Assembly (NCBI RefSeq): GCF_001591765.1
Contig: NZ_BCVN01000007.1
Span: forward strand, 1-64,000
From: Pseudolactococcus raffinolactis NBRC 100932
Lineage (GTDB): Bacteria; Bacillota; Bacilli; Lactobacillales; Streptococcaceae
DNA: 64,000 nt
Direction: 5' to 3'
In this document: piece by piece, positions 42,324-53,020 of the stretch
Layout of the letters: each line of letters opens with the position of its first letter
Numbering within the stretch: position 1 is the stretch's first letter
Made by a program: the position numbers and the translations under genes
The notes under the pieces: generated by a model
What the model was told of the DNA's origin: nothing
The model's input: the letters and a program-made list of their open reading frames with translations, nothing else
The model's database searches: none

Positions 42324-43814
42324 ATGACTTTAATCTACCAATCAACGCGTGATAAAACCAATCAAGTAACCGCTAGTCAAGCTATTCTACAAGGGCTTGC
42401 GACTGACGGAGGTCTTTACGTGCCAACTGAAGTACCAAATGTTGCTTTGGATTTTGAGACACTTAAGAATGCAAGCTACCAAGAAGTGGCAACACTTGTT
42501 CTATCAGCTTTTCTAGATGATTTTACAGCTGAAGAGATTGCTTATTGCGTCGAAAATGCCTACGATAGTAAATTTGATGATGCAGCTATTGCACCACTTG
42601 TTAAGCTGGATGGTCAATATAATTTAGAGTTGTTCCATGGTAATACGATTGCCTTCAAGGATATGGCACTTTCTATCTTGCCTTACCTTATGACAACAGC
42701 TGCTAAGAAACACGGTGTTGATCGTGAAATTGTCATTTTGACGGCGACCTCTGGTGATACTGGGAAAGCTGCCATGGCAGGTTTTGCTGATGTGCCTGGG
42801 ACGAAAATCGTTGTTTTCTATCCGAAAGATGGTGTCTCAAAAATTCAGGAACATCAAATGACGACTCAGGTGGGTGAAAACGTTAAGGTCATCGCTATTG
42901 ATGGTAACTTTGACAATGCCCAAACCAATGTCAAAGCCATGTTTAACAATGAAGCCTTGCGCGATAAAATGCTGGCTAACGGCAAACAATTTTCAAGTGC
43001 CAATTCGATGAATATTGGTCGTCTTGTACCACAAATTGCCTACTACGTTTATGCTTATGCGCAACTTGTTAATTCGGGTGCGATTAAAAATGGTGCTGGC
43101 ATCAATTTCACAGTACCGACAGGTAATTTCGGGAATATCCTAGCGGGTTACTATGCCAAACAAATTGGTTTGCCAGTAGGTAAGCTCATCTGTGCCTCAA
43201 ATGAAAATAATGTCCTGACTGATTTCTTCCGAACAGGGACTTATGATAAAAATCGAGACTTCTTTGTGACGAGTTCACCCTCAATGGATATCTTGGTTTC
43301 GTCTAATCTGGAACGGTTGATTTTCCATTTAACAGGGGATAGCGATGCCGCAACATCAGAATTGATGACGAGTCTCAATACAACAGGCACCTATAAAATC
43401 ACGGATGAGATGTTGGCAGAACTTAACGGCTTTTATGCAGATTTTGCGGATGAAGCTGAAATCTCTGCTCAGATCGCAGCGACTTTTGAAGGTGATCACT
43501 ATGTTGAAGATCCACATACAGCGGTTGCGAGTGCGGTATACAAAAAATACCTTGCTGAAACGCAAGATACAACACCAACTGTTATTGTCTCGACAGCTAG
43601 TCCTTATAAGTTTCCAAAAGTTGTTGTCGAAAGTCTAACGACATTGACCGGGCAAGAAGATGACTTTGATTTGGTTAAAAAGCTAGAGGAGATTTCAGGC
43701 ACACCGCTACCGAAAGCTGTTTCGGATCTCTTTGGTGCACCGGTTTTACACGATACGGTCATTCCAGCAACTGACATGCGAGCAGCAGTTGAAGCGTATT
43801 TAGTACTTGGTTAA
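42324..43814 (+). CDS. thrC: Threonine synthase
   Basis: A 496-residue PLP enzyme making threonine from O-phosphohomoserine. The PLP lysine is in NTIAFKDMALS (Lys112), with TATSGDTGKAAMAGF and the C-terminal phosphate-binding segments. It is the long (fungal/enterobacterial-like) ThrC type. TGAGGAGC precedes the ATG. A TATGC-TACAAT extended -10 lies about 35 bp upstream. It is not linked to other threonine genes here. Confidence 0.95.
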   Translation: MTLIYQSTRDKTNQVTASQAILQGLATDGGLYVPTEVPNVALDFETLKNASYQEVATLVLSAFLDDFTAEEIAYCVENAYDSKFDDAAIAPLVKLDGQYNLELFHGNTIAFKDMALSILPYLMTTAAKKHGVDREIVILTATSGDTGKAAMAGFADVPGTKIVVFYPKDGVSKIQEHQMTTQVGENVKVIAIDGNFDNAQTNVKAMFNNEALRDKMLANGKQFSSANSMNIGRLVPQIAYYVYAYAQLVNSGAIKNGAGINFTVPTGNFGNILAGYYAKQIGLPVGKLICASNENNVLTDFFRTGTYDKNRDFFVTSSPSMDILVSSNLERLIFHLTGDSDAATSELMTSLNTTGTYKITDEMLAELNGFYADFADEAEISAQIAATFEGDHYVEDPHTAVASAVYKKYLAETQDTTPTVIVSTASPYKFPKVVVESLTTLTGQEDDFDLVKKLEEISGTPLPKAVSDLFGAPVLHDTVIPATDMRAAVEAYLVLG

Positions 43815-43818
43815 TAAA

Positions 43819-43887
43819 ATGTCTATTATTATATAGAAGAAAGACCCCAGATGACGATCTAGGGTCTTTCTTCTATATAATAGATGT
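43819..43887. terminator. Very long bidirectional terminator between thrC and mscL
   Basis: The arm TATATAGAAGAAAGACCC pairs perfectly with its complement around a 12-14 nt loop, and weaker pairing extends to TGTCTATT/AATAGA(T). A stem of nearly 27 bp is longer than intrinsic termination requires. It ends flush with the mscL stop codon. Confidence 0.85.
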
Positions 43888-44265
43888 TTATTTTTGTTTC
43901 AACAAATCGCGGATTTCTTTCAATGTTTCGACTTCTTCGTTGATAGCAGCAACTTCTTCGGCTTCTTCTGTCTTGTTAGCGGCAAACAATTTGTTAACTG
44001 TTTTAATGATAACGAAGATCACAAATGCTGTAATCAAGAAGTTCAAGACATCATTTAAGAACTTACCATAGGCGAATGTTGCATTGCCTAATTTGAAGCT
44101 GAGCTGTGCAAGTGCACCGTCTTGGACGAAAATTCCGATGAGCGGGTTGATGAGATTATCCACTAATGATTTGACAATAGCGGTGAAAGCACCCCCAATA
44201 ATGACACCGACAGCTAGGTCAAGGACATTGCCTCGCAGAATAAATGCTTTAAATTCTTTTAACAC
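43888..44265 (-). CDS. mscL: Large-conductance mechanosensitive channel
   Basis: A 125-residue MscL. First helix [33 protein letters not shown] is the conserved pore helix; the second helix is [18 protein letters not shown]; the C-terminal bundle is Glu-rich. It opens under membrane tension in hypo-osmotic shock. The start is GTG with TAGGAGGAA upstream. Convergent with thrC and divergent from the ribosomal operon. Confidence 0.96.
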   Translation of the reverse strand: MLKEFKAFILRGNVLDLAVGVIIGGAFTAIVKSLVDNLINPLIGIFVQDGALAQLSFKLGNATFAYGKFLNDVLNFLITAFVIFVIIKTVNKLFAANKTEEAEEVAAINEEVETLKEIRDLLKQK

Positions 44266-44359
44266 GACGTTTCCTCCTAAAATAATATAGTCTAATTATA
44301 TCATAACCACTGTAGGAAAGGGATGTGTGAAGCCTTCGAGAAAAAAATAGATGAAAAGC

Positions 44360-44388
44360 TTGCAAATGGTCAAGCTTTCTGTTATCAT
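44360..44388 (+). promoter_or_regulatory. Promoter of the S10 ribosomal operon
   Basis: TTGCAA (44360-44365), 17-bp spacer, TGT-TATCAT (-10 at 44383-44388). Two AAGCTT sequences flank the -35/spacer. Confidence 0.75.
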
Positions 44389-44394
44389 GGATAA

Positions 44395-44524
44395 GTACTG
44401 CGTAAAGCGTAGTATGTAGCTGTGAAGCGAGAGGTTGTGATACACCCGGAGGCGTTGCCACGCATCCTGTATTAGTTTTCTCGTGGAGCTAGCCTATTCT
44501 AAGAAATAGACGAGAGGAGAAAAA
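44395..44524 (+). other. Structured 5' leader of the S10 operon
   Basis: About 130 nt of leader: hairpin TACTGCG/CGTAGTA, an outer stem CGAGAG/TTCTCG enclosing GCGT/ACGC, and CTATT/AATAG just before the GAGAGGAG Shine-Dalgarno. Autoregulation by a ribosomal protein is possible, but I cannot match it to a known leader class by eye. Confidence 0.5.
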
Positions 44525-44833
44525 ATGGCAAACAAAAAAATCCGCATTCGTTTGAAAGCGTACGAACATGGTATTCTTGATCAAGCGGCTGAAAAAATCG
44601 TAGAAACTGCGAAACGTACTGACGCATCTGTAGCAGGTCCAATCCCGCTTCCAACAGACCGTTCAGTTTACACAATCATCCGTGCGACTCATAAATACAA
44701 AGACTCACGCGAACAATTCGAAATGCGTACACACAAACGTTTGATCGACATCATTAACCCAACACAAAAAACTGTTGACGGCTTGATGAAACTCGACTTA
44801 CCAAGTGGTGTCAACATCGAAATTAAATTATAA
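44525..44833 (+). CDS. rpsJ: 30S ribosomal protein S10
   Basis: 102 residues, starting [26 protein letters not shown], with the conserved [29 protein letters not shown]. First gene of the S10 operon. Besides its place in the 30S head, S10 (NusE) acts in antitermination with NusB. Strong GAGAGGAG upstream. Confidence 0.98.
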   Translation: MANKKIRIRLKAYEHGILDQAAEKIVETAKRTDASVAGPIPLPTDRSVYTIIRATHKYKDSREQFEMRTHKRLIDIINPTQKTVDGLMKLDLPSGVNIEIKL

Positions 44834-44847
44834 GGAAAGGAACTCTA

Positions 44848-45471
44848 ATGACAAAAGGAATCTTAGGGAAAAAAGTGGGAATGACCCAAATTTTCACCGA
44901 AACTGGCGAATTAATCCCAGTAACTGTCATTGAAGCTGCAGCTAATGTTGTACTTCAAGTCAAAACAGTCGCAACTGATGGCTACGAAGCTGTTCAAGTT
45001 GGTTTTGATGACAAACGTGAAGTTTTGAGTAACAAACCTGCCAAAGGCCATGTTGCAAAAGCAAACACTGCTCCTAAGCGCTTCATTCGTGAATTCAAGA
45101 ACATTGAAGGCTTGGAAGTGGGCGCTGAATTGACAGTAGAACAATTTGAAGCTGGAGATGTTGTTGACGTCACTGGTACGACTAAAGGTAAAGGTTTCCA
45201 AGGGGTTATTAAACGCCACGGACAATCACGCGGGCCAATGGCTCACGGTTCACGTTACCACCGTCGTCCAGGGTCAATGGGTCCTGTTGCACCTAACCGT
45301 GTATTCAAAAATAAACACCTTGCAGGTCGCATGGGTGGCAACCGCGTAACAGTTCAAAACCTCGTTATCGTACAAGTTGTCCCTGAAAAAAATGTTATCC
45401 TCGTTAAAGGTAATGTCCCAGGTGCTAAGAAATCACTTATCACAGTAAAATCAGCTATTAAAGCTAAATAA
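44848..45471 (+). CDS. rplC: 50S ribosomal protein L3
   Basis: 207 residues: [15 protein letters not shown] at the start and the long central loop [21 protein letters not shown] reaching toward the peptidyl transferase centre. An early assembly protein of 23S domain VI. AAGGAAAGGA precedes it. Confidence 0.98.
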   Translation: MTKGILGKKVGMTQIFTETGELIPVTVIEAAANVVLQVKTVATDGYEAVQVGFDDKREVLSNKPAKGHVAKANTAPKRFIREFKNIEGLEVGAELTVEQFEAGDVVDVTGTTKGKGFQGVIKRHGQSRGPMAHGSRYHRRPGSMGPVAPNRVFKNKHLAGRMGGNRVTVQNLVIVQVVPEKNVILVKGNVPGAKKSLITVKSAIKAK

Positions 45472-45494
45472 TAAGGAAAGGAGATAAGTTAAAA

Positions 45495-46121
45495 ATGACT
45501 AACGTATCATTATTTAAACAAGACGGATCGCAAGCTGGCGATATCACATTGAACGATGCAGTCTTTGGTATTGAACCAAACGAATCTGTAGTCTTCGACG
45601 TAATCCTAAGCCAACGTGCTAGCCTTCGTCAAGGTACTCACGCAGTTAAAAACCGTTCAGCAGTACGCGGTGGTGGTAAAAAACCATGGCGTCAAAAAGG
45701 AACTGGTCGTGCACGTCAAGGTTCTATCCGCTCACCACAATGGCGTGGTGGTGGCGTAGTCTTCGGACCAACACCACGTTCTTACGGTTACAAATTGCCA
45801 CAAAAAGTTCGTCAACTTGCACTTAAATCAGTTTACTCTGAAAAAGTTGCAGAAAACAAACTTGTGGCAGTTGATGCGCTGAACTTCGACGCACCAAAAA
45901 CTGCAGAATTTGTAAAAGTTCTTGAAGCACTTGCCATTGAACGTAAAGTTCTTGTCATCTTCGAAAACGAAGGAAATAAATTCGCTGAATTGTCTGCACG
46001 TAACATTCCAAATGTTCAAGTCACAACTGCTAACTCAGCATCTGTTCTTGATATCGTAAACAACGATAAAATTTTGGTGACACAAGCAGCTCTATCTCAA
46101 ATTGAGGAGGTTCTTGCATAA
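45495..46121 (+). CDS. rplD: 50S ribosomal protein L4
   Basis: 208 residues with the exit-tunnel loop [21 protein letters not shown]4 autoregulates the S10 operon in enterobacteria; whether it does so here is not known. The stop codon overlaps the rplW start (TAATG). Confidence 0.98.
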   Translation: MTNVSLFKQDGSQAGDITLNDAVFGIEPNESVVFDVILSQRASLRQGTHAVKNRSAVRGGGKKPWRQKGTGRARQGSIRSPQWRGGGVVFGPTPRSYGYKLPQKVRQLALKSVYSEKVAENKLVAVDALNFDAPKTAEFVKVLEALAIERKVLVIFENEGNKFAELSARNIPNVQVTTANSASVLDIVNNDKILVTQAALSQIEEVLA

Positions 46122-46408
46122 TGTCATTGTACGACGTAATCAAAAAACCAATCATCACTGAAAGCTCTATGCTTGCAATGGATGAAAAGAAATATACCTT
46201 TGAAGTTGACGGGCGTGCCCACAAACTTCTTATCAAACAAGCTGTTGAAGCTGCGTTTGAAGGGGTTAAAGTTGCTTCTGTTAACACTGTCAATGTGAAA
46301 CCTAAAGCTAAACGCGTAGGTAAATACACAGGTTACACAAACAAAGTGAAGAAAGCTATCGTGACCCTGACGGCTGATTCTAAAAACATTGAAATTTTCG
46401 GGGAATAA
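46121..46408 (+). CDS. rplW: 50S ribosomal protein L23
   Basis: 95 residues, [17 protein letters not shown], with the [16 protein letters not shown] loop. It sits at the tunnel exit and docks trigger factor and SRP. Coupled to rplD by a one-base overlap; GAGGAGG lies inside the end of rplD. Confidence 0.98.
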   Translation: MSLYDVIKKPIITESSMLAMDEKKYTFEVDGRAHKLLIKQAVEAAFEGVKVASVNTVNVKPKAKRVGKYTGYTNKVKKAIVTLTADSKNIEIFGE

Positions 46409-46422
46409 GAAAGGAGTAATCA

Positions 46423-47256
46423 GTGGGTATTAAAGTATACAAACCGACGACCAACGGTCGCCGTAACATGACAAGCCTTGACTTTGCTGAAATTACGACT
46501 AACAAACCTGAGAAATCATTGTTGGTATCACTTAAAAGTAAAGCAGGCCGTAACAACAACGGACGCATCACTGTACGTCACCAAGGTGGCGGACACAAAC
46601 GTCATTACCGTGTGATCGACTTTAAACGTAATCACGATGACGTCGTTGCTAAAGTTGCGACTATCGAATACGATCCAAACCGTTCAGCAAACATCGCTTT
46701 GGTTGTTTATGCTGATGGTATTAAAACATACATCCTTGCACCTAAAGGTCTTGTTGTTGGTCAAACAATCGTTTCTGGCCCAACAGCCGACATCAAAACT
46801 GGTAACGCTTTGCCACTTGCAAACATTCCAGTAGGTACATTGATTCACAACATCGAATTGAAACCTGGTAAAGGTGGACAATTGGTACGTTCAGCTGGTG
46901 CATCTGCACAAGTACTTGGTCAAGAAGGTAAATACACACTTGTGCGTTTACAATCTGGTGAAGTTCGCATGATTCTTTCAACTGCACGTGCAACAATCGG
47001 TGTTGTCGGTAATGGTGAGCACAGTCTTGTCAATATCGGTAAAGCTGGTCGTAACCGTTGGAAGGGTATCCGTCCGACAGTCCGCGGTTCAGTAATGAAC
47101 CCGAACGATCACCCACACGGTGGTGGTGAAGGTAAACAACCAGTTGGTCGTAAATCTCCATCTACACCATGGGGCAAACCAGCGCTTGGTCTTAAAACAC
47201 GTAATAAGAAAGCTAGATCTAGCAAACTTATCGTTCGTCGTAAAAACCAAAAATAA
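46423..47256 (+). CDS. rplB: 50S ribosomal protein L2
   Basis: 277 residues, GTG start behind AAAGGAG. Conserved [14 protein letters not shown] contains the His needed for peptidyl transfer activity of the subunit. Binds 23S domain IV at the subunit interface. Confidence 0.98.
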   Translation: MGIKVYKPTTNGRRNMTSLDFAEITTNKPEKSLLVSLKSKAGRNNNGRITVRHQGGGHKRHYRVIDFKRNHDDVVAKVATIEYDPNRSANIALVVYADGIKTYILAPKGLVVGQTIVSGPTADIKTGNALPLANIPVGTLIHNIELKPGKGGQLVRSAGASAQVLGQEGKYTLVRLQSGEVRMILSTARATIGVVGNGEHSLVNIGKAGRNRWKGIRPTVRGSVMNPNDHPHGGGEGKQPVGRKSPSTPWGKPALGLKTRNKKARSSKLIVRRKNQK

Positions 47257-47356
47257 TCTATCCGCCAGCTCCGGCTTTGCACCGGCAGTGGTTCTAATAC
47301 AAGTCGTTCAAATATTTAGTTTGAATCACTAAAAATTAAAGGAGAAACCATAACAC
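47257..47356 (+). other. 100-bp rplB-rpsS spacer with hairpins
   Basis: Holds a GC-rich hairpin around CCGG-n7-CCGG (about 47270-47290) and TTCAAA/TTTGAA (about 47308-47327), then the rpsS Shine-Dalgarno. No gene. Confidence 0.6.
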
Positions 47357-47635
47357 ATGGGACGCAGTCTTAAAAAAGGCCCTTTCGTCGATGATCATTT
47401 GATGAAAAAGGTTGTTGCTCAAGAAGGCAACGAAAAGAAAACAGTTATTAAAACTTGGTCACGTCGTTCTACGATCTTCCCTAACTTCATCGGTTACACG
47501 ATTGCAGTTTATGATGGTCGCAAACACGTGCCAGTATATATCCAAGAAGACATGGTAGGACACAAATTGGGCGAATTCGCACCAACACGTACTTACCGTG
47601 GCCACGCAGCAGACGATAAAAAGACACGTCGTTAA
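47357..47635 (+). CDS. rpsS: 30S ribosomal protein S19
   Basis: 92 residues, [19 protein letters not shown], with the [25 protein letters not shown] core. Forms a complex with S13 in the 30S head. AAAGGAGA upstream. Confidence 0.98.
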   Translation: MGRSLKKGPFVDDHLMKKVVAQEGNEKKTVIKTWSRRSTIFPNFIGYTIAVYDGRKHVPVYIQEDMVGHKLGEFAPTRTYRGHAADDKKTRR

Positions 47636-47654
47636 TTTATAGAGGAGGAAAAAA

Positions 47655-47999
47655 ATGGCAGAAATTACTTCAGCTAAAGCAACTGCTCGTACAGTCCGCG
47701 TTTCACCTCGTAAATCACGTCTTGTAATCGACTTGATTCGTGGAAAAAACGTTGCAGATGCTATCGCAACACTTAAATTCACACCGACTAAAGCAGCAAA
47801 TGAGATTGAGAATGTTTTGAACTCTGCAATCGCAAACGCTGAAAACAACTTTGGTCTTGAAAAAGCAAACCTTTTCGTTTCTGAAGCCTACATCAATGAA
47901 GGTCCAACAATGAAACGTTTCCGTCCACGGGCTAAAGGTTCAGCTTCACCAATTAACAAACGCACAAGCCACATCACTGTGGTTGTGACAGAAAAATAA
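47655..47999 (+). CDS. rplV: 50S ribosomal protein L22
   Basis: 114 residues with the [19 protein letters not shown] start and the tunnel hairpin ending [19 protein letters not shown], a site of macrolide-resistance mutations; it looks wild-type here. GAGGAGG upstream. Confidence 0.98.
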   Translation: MAEITSAKATARTVRVSPRKSRLVIDLIRGKNVADAIATLKFTPTKAANEIENVLNSAIANAENNFGLEKANLFVSEAYINEGPTMKRFRPRAKGSASPINKRTSHITVVVTEK

Positions 48000-48011
48000 G
48001 GAGGTAAAATC

Positions 48012-48665
48012 GTGGGTCAAAAAGTACATCCTATTGGAATGCGTGTCGGAATCATTCGTGACTGGGACGCAAAATGGTATGCTGAAAAAGAATACGCAAG
48101 TTACCTCCATGAGGACCTTGCAATCCGTAAACTTGTTCAAACTAAACTTGCGGATGCTTCAGTTTCAACTATCGAAACTGAACGTGCTGTTAACAAAGTC
48201 ATCGTGACTTTGCACACAGCAAAACCAGGTATGGTGATCGGTAAATCAGGCGCTAGCGTTGATGCACTTCGTGCAGAATTAAACGCTTTGACTGGTAAAC
48301 AAGTTCACATCAACATCGTTGAAATCAAAAAACCTGACCTTGATGCTCACCTTGTAGGTGAAGGTATCGCGCGTCAACTTGAACAACGTGTGGCTTTCCG
48401 TCGTGCTCAAAAACAAGCAATCCAACGTACAATGCGTGCTGGTGCCAAAGGTATCAAAACACAAGTATCTGGTCGTTTGAATGGTGCAGACATCGCCCGT
48501 GCTGAAGGTTATTCAGAAGGAACTGTGCCATTGCACACACTCCGTGCTGATATCGACTACGCATGGGAAGAAGCAGATACAACTTATGGTAAACTTGGCG
48601 TTAAAGTTTGGATTTACCGTGGTGAAATCTTGCCAACTAAAAAATCAGTGAAAGGAGACAAATAA
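48012..48665 (+). CDS. rpsC: 30S ribosomal protein S3
   Basis: 217 residues, GTG start ([20 protein letters not shown]), KH domain with [13 protein letters not shown]. Part of the mRNA entry helicase. The stop overlaps the rplP start by one base. Confidence 0.98.
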   Translation: MGQKVHPIGMRVGIIRDWDAKWYAEKEYASYLHEDLAIRKLVQTKLADASVSTIETERAVNKVIVTLHTAKPGMVIGKSGASVDALRAELNALTGKQVHINIVEIKKPDLDAHLVGEGIARQLEQRVAFRRAQKQAIQRTMRAGAKGIKTQVSGRLNGADIARAEGYSEGTVPLHTLRADIDYAWEEADTTYGKLGVKVWIYRGEILPTKKSVKGDK

Positions 48666-49093
48666 TGTTAGTACCTAAACGTGTGAAACACCGCCGCGAA
48701 TTCCGTGGTAAAATGCGTGGGGAAGCTAAAGGCGGCAAAGAAGTCGCATTTGGTGAATTTGGTCTCCAAGCAACAACTTCTCACTGGATCACAAACCGTC
48801 AAATCGAGGCAGCTCGTATTGCCATGACACGTTACATGAAACGTGGTGGTAAAGTTTGGATCAAAATCTTCCCTCATAAATCATATACTGCAAAAGCTAT
48901 CGGGGTCCGTATGGGTTCTGGTAAAGGGGCACCTGAAGGTTGGGTTTCTCCAGTTAAACGCGGTAAAGTAATGTTCGAAATCGCTGGCGTTTCAGAAGAA
49001 GTCGCTCGCGAAGCATTACGTCTTGCATCACACAAACTTCCTGTTAAAACTAAGTTTGTAAAACGTGCTGAGGAGGAAACAAATGAAGCTTAA
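48665..49093 (+). CDS. rplP: 50S ribosomal protein L16
   Basis: 142 residues, [19 protein letters not shown], with [22 protein letters not shown]. Lies near the A-site tRNA elbow. The final 11 bases overlap rpmC. Confidence 0.98.
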   Translation: MLVPKRVKHRREFRGKMRGEAKGGKEVAFGEFGLQATTSHWITNRQIEAARIAMTRYMKRGGKVWIKIFPHKSYTAKAIGVRMGSGKGAPEGWVSPVKRGKVMFEIAGVSEEVAREALRLASHKLPVKTKFVKRAEEETNEA

Positions 49094-49289
49094 TGAAGTA
49101 AAATCACTTTTGACAGAACTTCGTGGTCTTTCAGCTGAAGAACTCGCAACACGCGAACAAGATTTGAAAAAAGAATTGTTCGACTTGCGTTTCCAAGCAG
49201 CTGCTGGTCAGCTTGAAAACACTGTCCGCCTCAACGAAGTTAAGAAAACAATTGCTCGCGTGAAAACTGTTCAACGCGAAGCGAAATAA
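49083..49289 (+). CDS. rpmC: 50S ribosomal protein L29
   Basis: 68 residues from ATG 49083 ([10 protein letters not shown]), which has GAGGAGGAA upstream inside rplP. An upstream in-frame codon is not used. Two long helices, exit-tunnel rim protein. Confidence 0.97.
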   Translation: MKLNEVKSLLTELRGLSAEELATREQDLKKELFDLRFQAAAGQLENTVRLNEVKKTIARVKTVQREAK

Positions 49290-49311
49290 TAGATAGGGAG
49301 AAACCTTTAAA

Positions 49312-49572
49312 ATGGAACGTAATCAACGTAAAGTTTATCAAGGCCGCGTGGTTTCTGACAAAATGGACAAAACCATTACTGTTGTCATCGAAACAAAACG
49401 TAACCACCCTGTCTATGGTAAACGTATTAACTACTCTAAAAAATTGAAAGCTCACGACGAAAACAACTCAGCTAAAACTGGTGATATCGTTCGCGTGATG
49501 GAAACTCGTCCTTTGTCTAAAGACAAACGTTTCCGTCTTGTTGAAATCGTTGAAGAAGCAGTCATCATCTAA
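49312..49572 (+). CDS. rpsQ: 30S ribosomal protein S17
   Basis: 86 residues: [24 protein letters not shown]-fold start and the [20 protein letters not shown] segment. Primary 16S-binding protein of the 30S body. Confidence 0.98.
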   Translation: MERNQRKVYQGRVVSDKMDKTITVVIETKRNHPVYGKRINYSKKLKAHDENNSAKTGDIVRVMETRPLSKDKRFRLVEIVEEAVII

Positions 49573-49595
49573 CATTCTAAAAGGAGGAATTTGCT

Positions 49596-49964
49596 GTGAT
49601 TCAATCAGAATCTCGTTTGAAAGTTGCTGATAACAGCGGTGCCAAAGAAATTCTTGCTATCAAAGTCCTAGGTGGCTCTGGTCGTAAATTTGCTGGTATC
49701 GGTGATGTTATTGTTGCATCTGTAAAATCTGCAGCTCCTGGCGGAGTTGTTAAAAAAGGTGAAGTTGTCAAAGCGGTTATCGTGCGTACTAAATCAGGCG
49801 CACGCCGTACAGACGGTTCATACATCAAGTTCGACGAAAACGCTGCTGTTATCATCAAAGATGACAAAACGCCTCGTGGAACACGTATCTTTGGCCCAGT
49901 TGCTCGCGAATTGCGTGAAGGTAACTTCATGAAAATCGTGTCATTGGCACCAGAAGTACTTTAA
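49596..49964 (+). CDS. rplN: 50S ribosomal protein L14
   Basis: 122 residues, GTG start behind AAAGGAGGAA. Core [22 protein letters not shown] and the C-terminal [23 protein letters not shown]. Contacts 16S rRNA in bridge B5/B8. Confidence 0.98.
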   Translation: MIQSESRLKVADNSGAKEILAIKVLGGSGRKFAGIGDVIVASVKSAAPGGVVKKGEVVKAVIVRTKSGARRTDGSYIKFDENAAVIIKDDKTPRGTRIFGPVARELREGNFMKIVSLAPEVL

Positions 49965-50071
49965 GCTTTAAACTTAGGTTTAAAACTTAAGCCAACAAAA
50001 CACAAACACAGTCCCCTTATACATTAAGGGTGTCGCAAGATGCGACGTAAGAAAATTAGGAGAAAATTCAA
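49965..50071 (+). other. 107-bp rplN-rplX spacer with two stacked hairpins
   Basis: CCCTTA/TAAGGG (50014-50019 with 50025-50030) is followed directly by GTCGCA/TGCGAC (50032-50037 with 50041-50046). No T run follows, so it is not an ordinary terminator. Confidence 0.6.
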
Positions 50072-50377
50072 ATGTTTGTAAAAACAGGTGATACTGTCAA
50101 AGTCATCGCAGGCAAAAGCCGCGGTTTGACTGGTAAAGTCATTAAAGCTTTGCCAAAAGCTAACAAAGTCGTTGTTGAAGGTGCTAACATGATCAAAAAA
50201 CACCAAAAACCAAACAACGAAAATCCAAACGGTGCGATTCTTGAACTAGAAGCGCCTATCCATGTGTCAAACGTACAAGTACTTGACAAAAATGGTGTAG
50301 CTGGCCGTGTTGGTTATAAAGTTGAAGGCGACAAAAAAGTGCGTTACAACAAAAAATCTGGCGAAATCCTAGATTAA
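50072..50377 (+). CDS. rplX: 50S ribosomal protein L24
   Basis: 101 residues with the KOW motif [20 protein letters not shown]. Assembly initiator binding the 5' end of 23S rRNA. TAGGAGAAAA upstream. Confidence 0.98.
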   Translation: MFVKTGDTVKVIAGKSRGLTGKVIKALPKANKVVVEGANMIKKHQKPNNENPNGAILELEAPIHVSNVQVLDKNGVAGRVGYKVEGDKKVRYNKKSGEILD

Positions 50378-50399
50378 TAGACACGGAAAGGAGAATATA

Positions 50400-50942
50400 A
50401 TGACTAATCGTTTGAAAGAAAAATACACTAACGAAGTAATCCCAGCGTTGACTGAAAAATTCAACTACACATCTGTTATGGCTGTGCCAAAAGTTGACAA
50501 AATCGTCCTCAACATGGGTGTTGGTGATGCAGTAAACAACTCAAAAAACCTTGATAAAGCAGTTGCTGAATTGGCTTTAATCTCTGGTCAAAAACCATTG
50601 ATCACTAAAGCTAAGAAATCAATTGCTGGTTTCCGTTTGCGTGAAGGCGTTGCGATCGGAGCGAAAGTAACACTCCGTGGCGAACGTATGTACGAATTTC
50701 TTGATAAATTGGTATCTGTCTCTCTTCCACGTGTCCGTGACTTCCATGGTGTCTCAAACAAAGCGTTTGACGGCCGCGGTAACTACACGCTAGGTGTGAA
50801 AGAACAGCTCATCTTCCCAGAAATTACGTATGATAACGTAGATAAAGTCCGTGGTTTGGATGTTGTTATTGTAACAACAGCTAACACTGACGAAGAATCA
50901 CGTGAATTGCTTGCTAAACTTGGCATGCCTTTCGCTAAATAA
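50400..50942 (+). CDS. rplE: 50S ribosomal protein L5
   Basis: 180 residues: [21 protein letters not shown], with the P-site tRNA loop. Central protuberance protein binding 5S rRNA. AAAGGAG upstream. Confidence 0.98.
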   Translation: MTNRLKEKYTNEVIPALTEKFNYTSVMAVPKVDKIVLNMGVGDAVNNSKNLDKAVAELALISGQKPLITKAKKSIAGFRLREGVAIGAKVTLRGERMYEFLDKLVSVSLPRVRDFHGVSNKAFDGRGNYTLGVKEQLIFPEITYDNVDKVRGLDVVIVTTANTDEESRELLAKLGMPFAK

Positions 50943-50959
50943 TATAGGAGGTAAATATC

Positions 50960-51145
50960 TTGGCTAAAAAATCAATGATTGCAAAGAACAAACGTCCAGC
51001 GAAGTTCACAACGCAAGCGTACACACGTTGCGAAAAATGTGGTCGTCCACATTCAGTATACCGTAAATTCCAACTTTGCCGTATTTGCTTCCGTGAATTG
51101 GCATATAAAGGGCAAATCCCAGGCGTTAAAAAAGCATCTTGGTAA
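50960..51145 (+). CDS. rpsZ: 30S ribosomal protein S14, zinc type
   Basis: 61 residues with TTG start ([15 protein letters not shown]) and two CxxC pairs (CEKCG, CRIC): the zinc-binding S14 of Firmicutes. Under zinc starvation such bacteria often switch to a zinc-free paralogue. TAGGAGG upstream. Followed by an unusually long structured spacer. Confidence 0.97.
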   Translation: MAKKSMIAKNKRPAKFTTQAYTRCEKCGRPHSVYRKFQLCRICFRELAYKGQIPGVKKASW

Positions 51146-51398
51146 TTTTTGACGCTGTCTGCTTCGTTGGTGTTCAGCTCACAACCGCAAGGTTGCGTCG
51201 TTTCCACCGCCTCGCAGACAACGCCAAAAACTTTACTTGGCATTTGCTTGTAAAGGCCTTGCTTTTTGAATGATGGGCTTAGGTTTCCTAAGTTGCTGAA
51301 TTATGGTATTTATAAATCTGCTAGTTTTGTTGCTAGTGGAGTCGTTAATGAACAAGTGATGTTCGCATCAAACTATTCATAATAGGAGAAAAATTAAA
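51146..51398 (+). other. 253-bp rpsZ-rpsH spacer with a long imperfect hairpin
   Basis: The arms TTTTTGACGCTGTCTGC (51146-51162) and GCAGACAACGCCAAAAA (51214-51230) pair at 15 of 17 positions. Inside is GGTG/CACC and CAACC-GCAA-GGTTG (51182-51195) with a GNRA tetraloop. The last 160 bp before rpsH have no gene and no obvious structure. Confidence 0.75.
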
Positions 51399-51797
51399 AT
51401 GGTAATGACAGATCCAATCGCAGATTTCCTCACTCGTATTCGTAACGCTAACATGCGTAAATTCGAAGTCGTTGAAGCACCTGCATCAAAAATCAAACGC
51501 GATATCGCAAACATCCTCAAAACTGAAGGTTACGTTAAAGACGTAGAATTCATTGAAGATGACAAACAAGGTATCATCCGTGTTTTCCTTAAATACGGTA
51601 AAGATGGCGAAAAAGTTATCACTAACTTGAAACGTATCTCTAAACCTGGTTTGCGTGTTTACGTGAAATCTGGTGAAGTACCTAAAGTCCTTAACGGTCT
51701 TGGTACTGCTGTGATTTCTACTTCTGAAGGTGTTGTGACTGATAAAACAGCTCGCGCTAAAAACATCGGCGGCGAAGTTCTCGCTTACGTTTGGTAA
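51399..51797 (+). CDS. rpsH: 30S ribosomal protein S8
   Basis: 132 residues: [19 protein letters not shown] and the C-terminal [20 protein letters not shown]. Primary 16S binder and, in enterobacteria, the spc operon repressor. AGGAGAAAA upstream. Confidence 0.98.
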   Translation: MVMTDPIADFLTRIRNANMRKFEVVEAPASKIKRDIANILKTEGYVKDVEFIEDDKQGIIRVFLKYGKDGEKVITNLKRISKPGLRVYVKSGEVPKVLNGLGTAVISTSEGVVTDKTARAKNIGGEVLAYVW

Positions 51798-51917
51798 GAA
51801 TTGTTTTTCAATTCTATCTGCAACTGGAAACTCGCTAGATTCTCTAGCGAAACCCGTGAAAACTGTTAAGCAATGGTGTGAGCCATTGCTTAACTGACAA
51901 TTTAACAGGAGACAAAC
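51798..51917 (+). other. 120-bp rpsH-rplF spacer with three consecutive perfect hairpins
   Basis: GAATTG/CAATTC (51798-51803 with 51809-51814), TCGCTAG/CTAGCGA (51832-51838 with 51844-51850) and the 12-bp GTTAAGCAATGG/CCATTGCTTAAC (51865-51876 with 51883-51894). None has a T run, so transcription should continue. Confidence 0.75.
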
Positions 51918-52454
51918 ATGTCACGTATTGGTAATAAAATTATTACTATCCCTGCTGGCGTTGAGGTTAAACTTGACGACAATACAGCGACAGTAAAAGG
52001 ACCGAAAGGCGAGTTAACTCGTACTTTCTCTAAAAACATCGAGATTAAAATCGAAGGTACTGAAATTACTTTGCATCGTCCAAACGATTCAAAAGAAATG
52101 AAAACAATCCACGGCACAACTCGTGCTAACCTTAACAACATGGTGATTGGTGTATCTGAAGGGTTCAAAAAAGAGCTTGAAATGCGCGGGGTTGGTTACC
52201 GTGCACAACTTGCTGGCAATAAATTAACATTGTCAGTAGGTAAATCTCATCCAGATGAAGTTGTAGCACCTGACGGTATCACTTTTGAAGTGCCATCAAA
52301 CACACAAATTAATGTGTCTGGTTCTAACAAAGAAGTGGTCGGTGAAGTTGCTGCCTACATCCGTGGCTTACGCCCACCAGAGCCTTATAAAGGCAAAGGT
52401 ATTCGTTACGTTGGTGAATTTGTAAGACGTAAAGAAGGTAAAACAGGTAAATAA
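51918..52454 (+). CDS. rplF: 50S ribosomal protein L6
   Basis: 178 residues: [18 protein letters not shown], and the C-terminal [15 protein letters not shown]. Two related domains near the sarcin-ricin loop. ACAGGAGAC upstream. Confidence 0.98.
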   Translation: MSRIGNKIITIPAGVEVKLDDNTATVKGPKGELTRTFSKNIEIKIEGTEITLHRPNDSKEMKTIHGTTRANLNNMVIGVSEGFKKELEMRGVGYRAQLAGNKLTLSVGKSHPDEVVAPDGITFEVPSNTQINVSGSNKEVVGEVAAYIRGLRPPEPYKGKGIRYVGEFVRRKEGKTGK

Positions 52455-52652
52455 GCTATTTTCAATTTTTGTAGTTTTTGGCCTCTGGTTAATCTTGCGT
52501 TCAGCGGATGAGCTCGGAGTTATTGACTACATGTTGATATTGCTTACTGTTTTGAGTAAAACAACCAACAATAACCTTTTGGAGAGAATTTGGCTGCGCA
52601 AAGCGGCTTAATAGCTACTAAGAGGGACTAGAAAAAATAAGAGGTAAATATT
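52455..52652 (+). other. 198-bp rplF-rplR spacer
   Basis: No gene. Small hairpins TTACT/AGTAA (near 52544-52559) and GCTGC-GCAAA-GCGGC (near 52592-52606) are seen, less striking than in neighbouring spacers. Confidence 0.5.
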
Positions 52653-53000
52653 GTGATTTCTAAACCAGATAAAAATAAAACGCGTCAAAAACGCCATCGT
52701 CGCGTACGCGGTAAAATCTCTGGTACTGCAGAGCGCCCACGTTTGAATGTTTTTCGTTCTAACACAAACATCTATGCACAAGTAATTGATGACATAGCAG
52801 GTGTAACGCTCGCAAGTGCCTCATCGTTGAAAGAAAACGGTACTAAAACTGAACAAGCTAAAGCAGTTGGTACTGCAGTAGCTAAAGCAGCAGTAGCTGC
52901 TGGCGTTTCAGAAGTAATCTTCGACCGTGGTGGATACCTTTACCATGGACGTGTGCAAGCACTCGCTGAGGCTGCACGTGAAAATGGACTTAAATTCTAA
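52653..53000 (+). CDS. rplR: 50S ribosomal protein L18
   Basis: 115 residues, GTG start ([21 protein letters not shown]), with the 5S-binding [18 protein letters not shown] and [12 protein letters not shown] segments. AAGAGGTAA upstream. Confidence 0.98.
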   Translation: MISKPDKNKTRQKRHRRVRGKISGTAERPRLNVFRSNTNIYAQVIDDIAGVTLASASSLKENGTKTEQAKAVGTAVAKAAVAAGVSEVIFDRGGYLYHGRVQALAEAARENGLKF

Positions 53001-53020
53001 GGAAAGGGGTAGACACTAAA

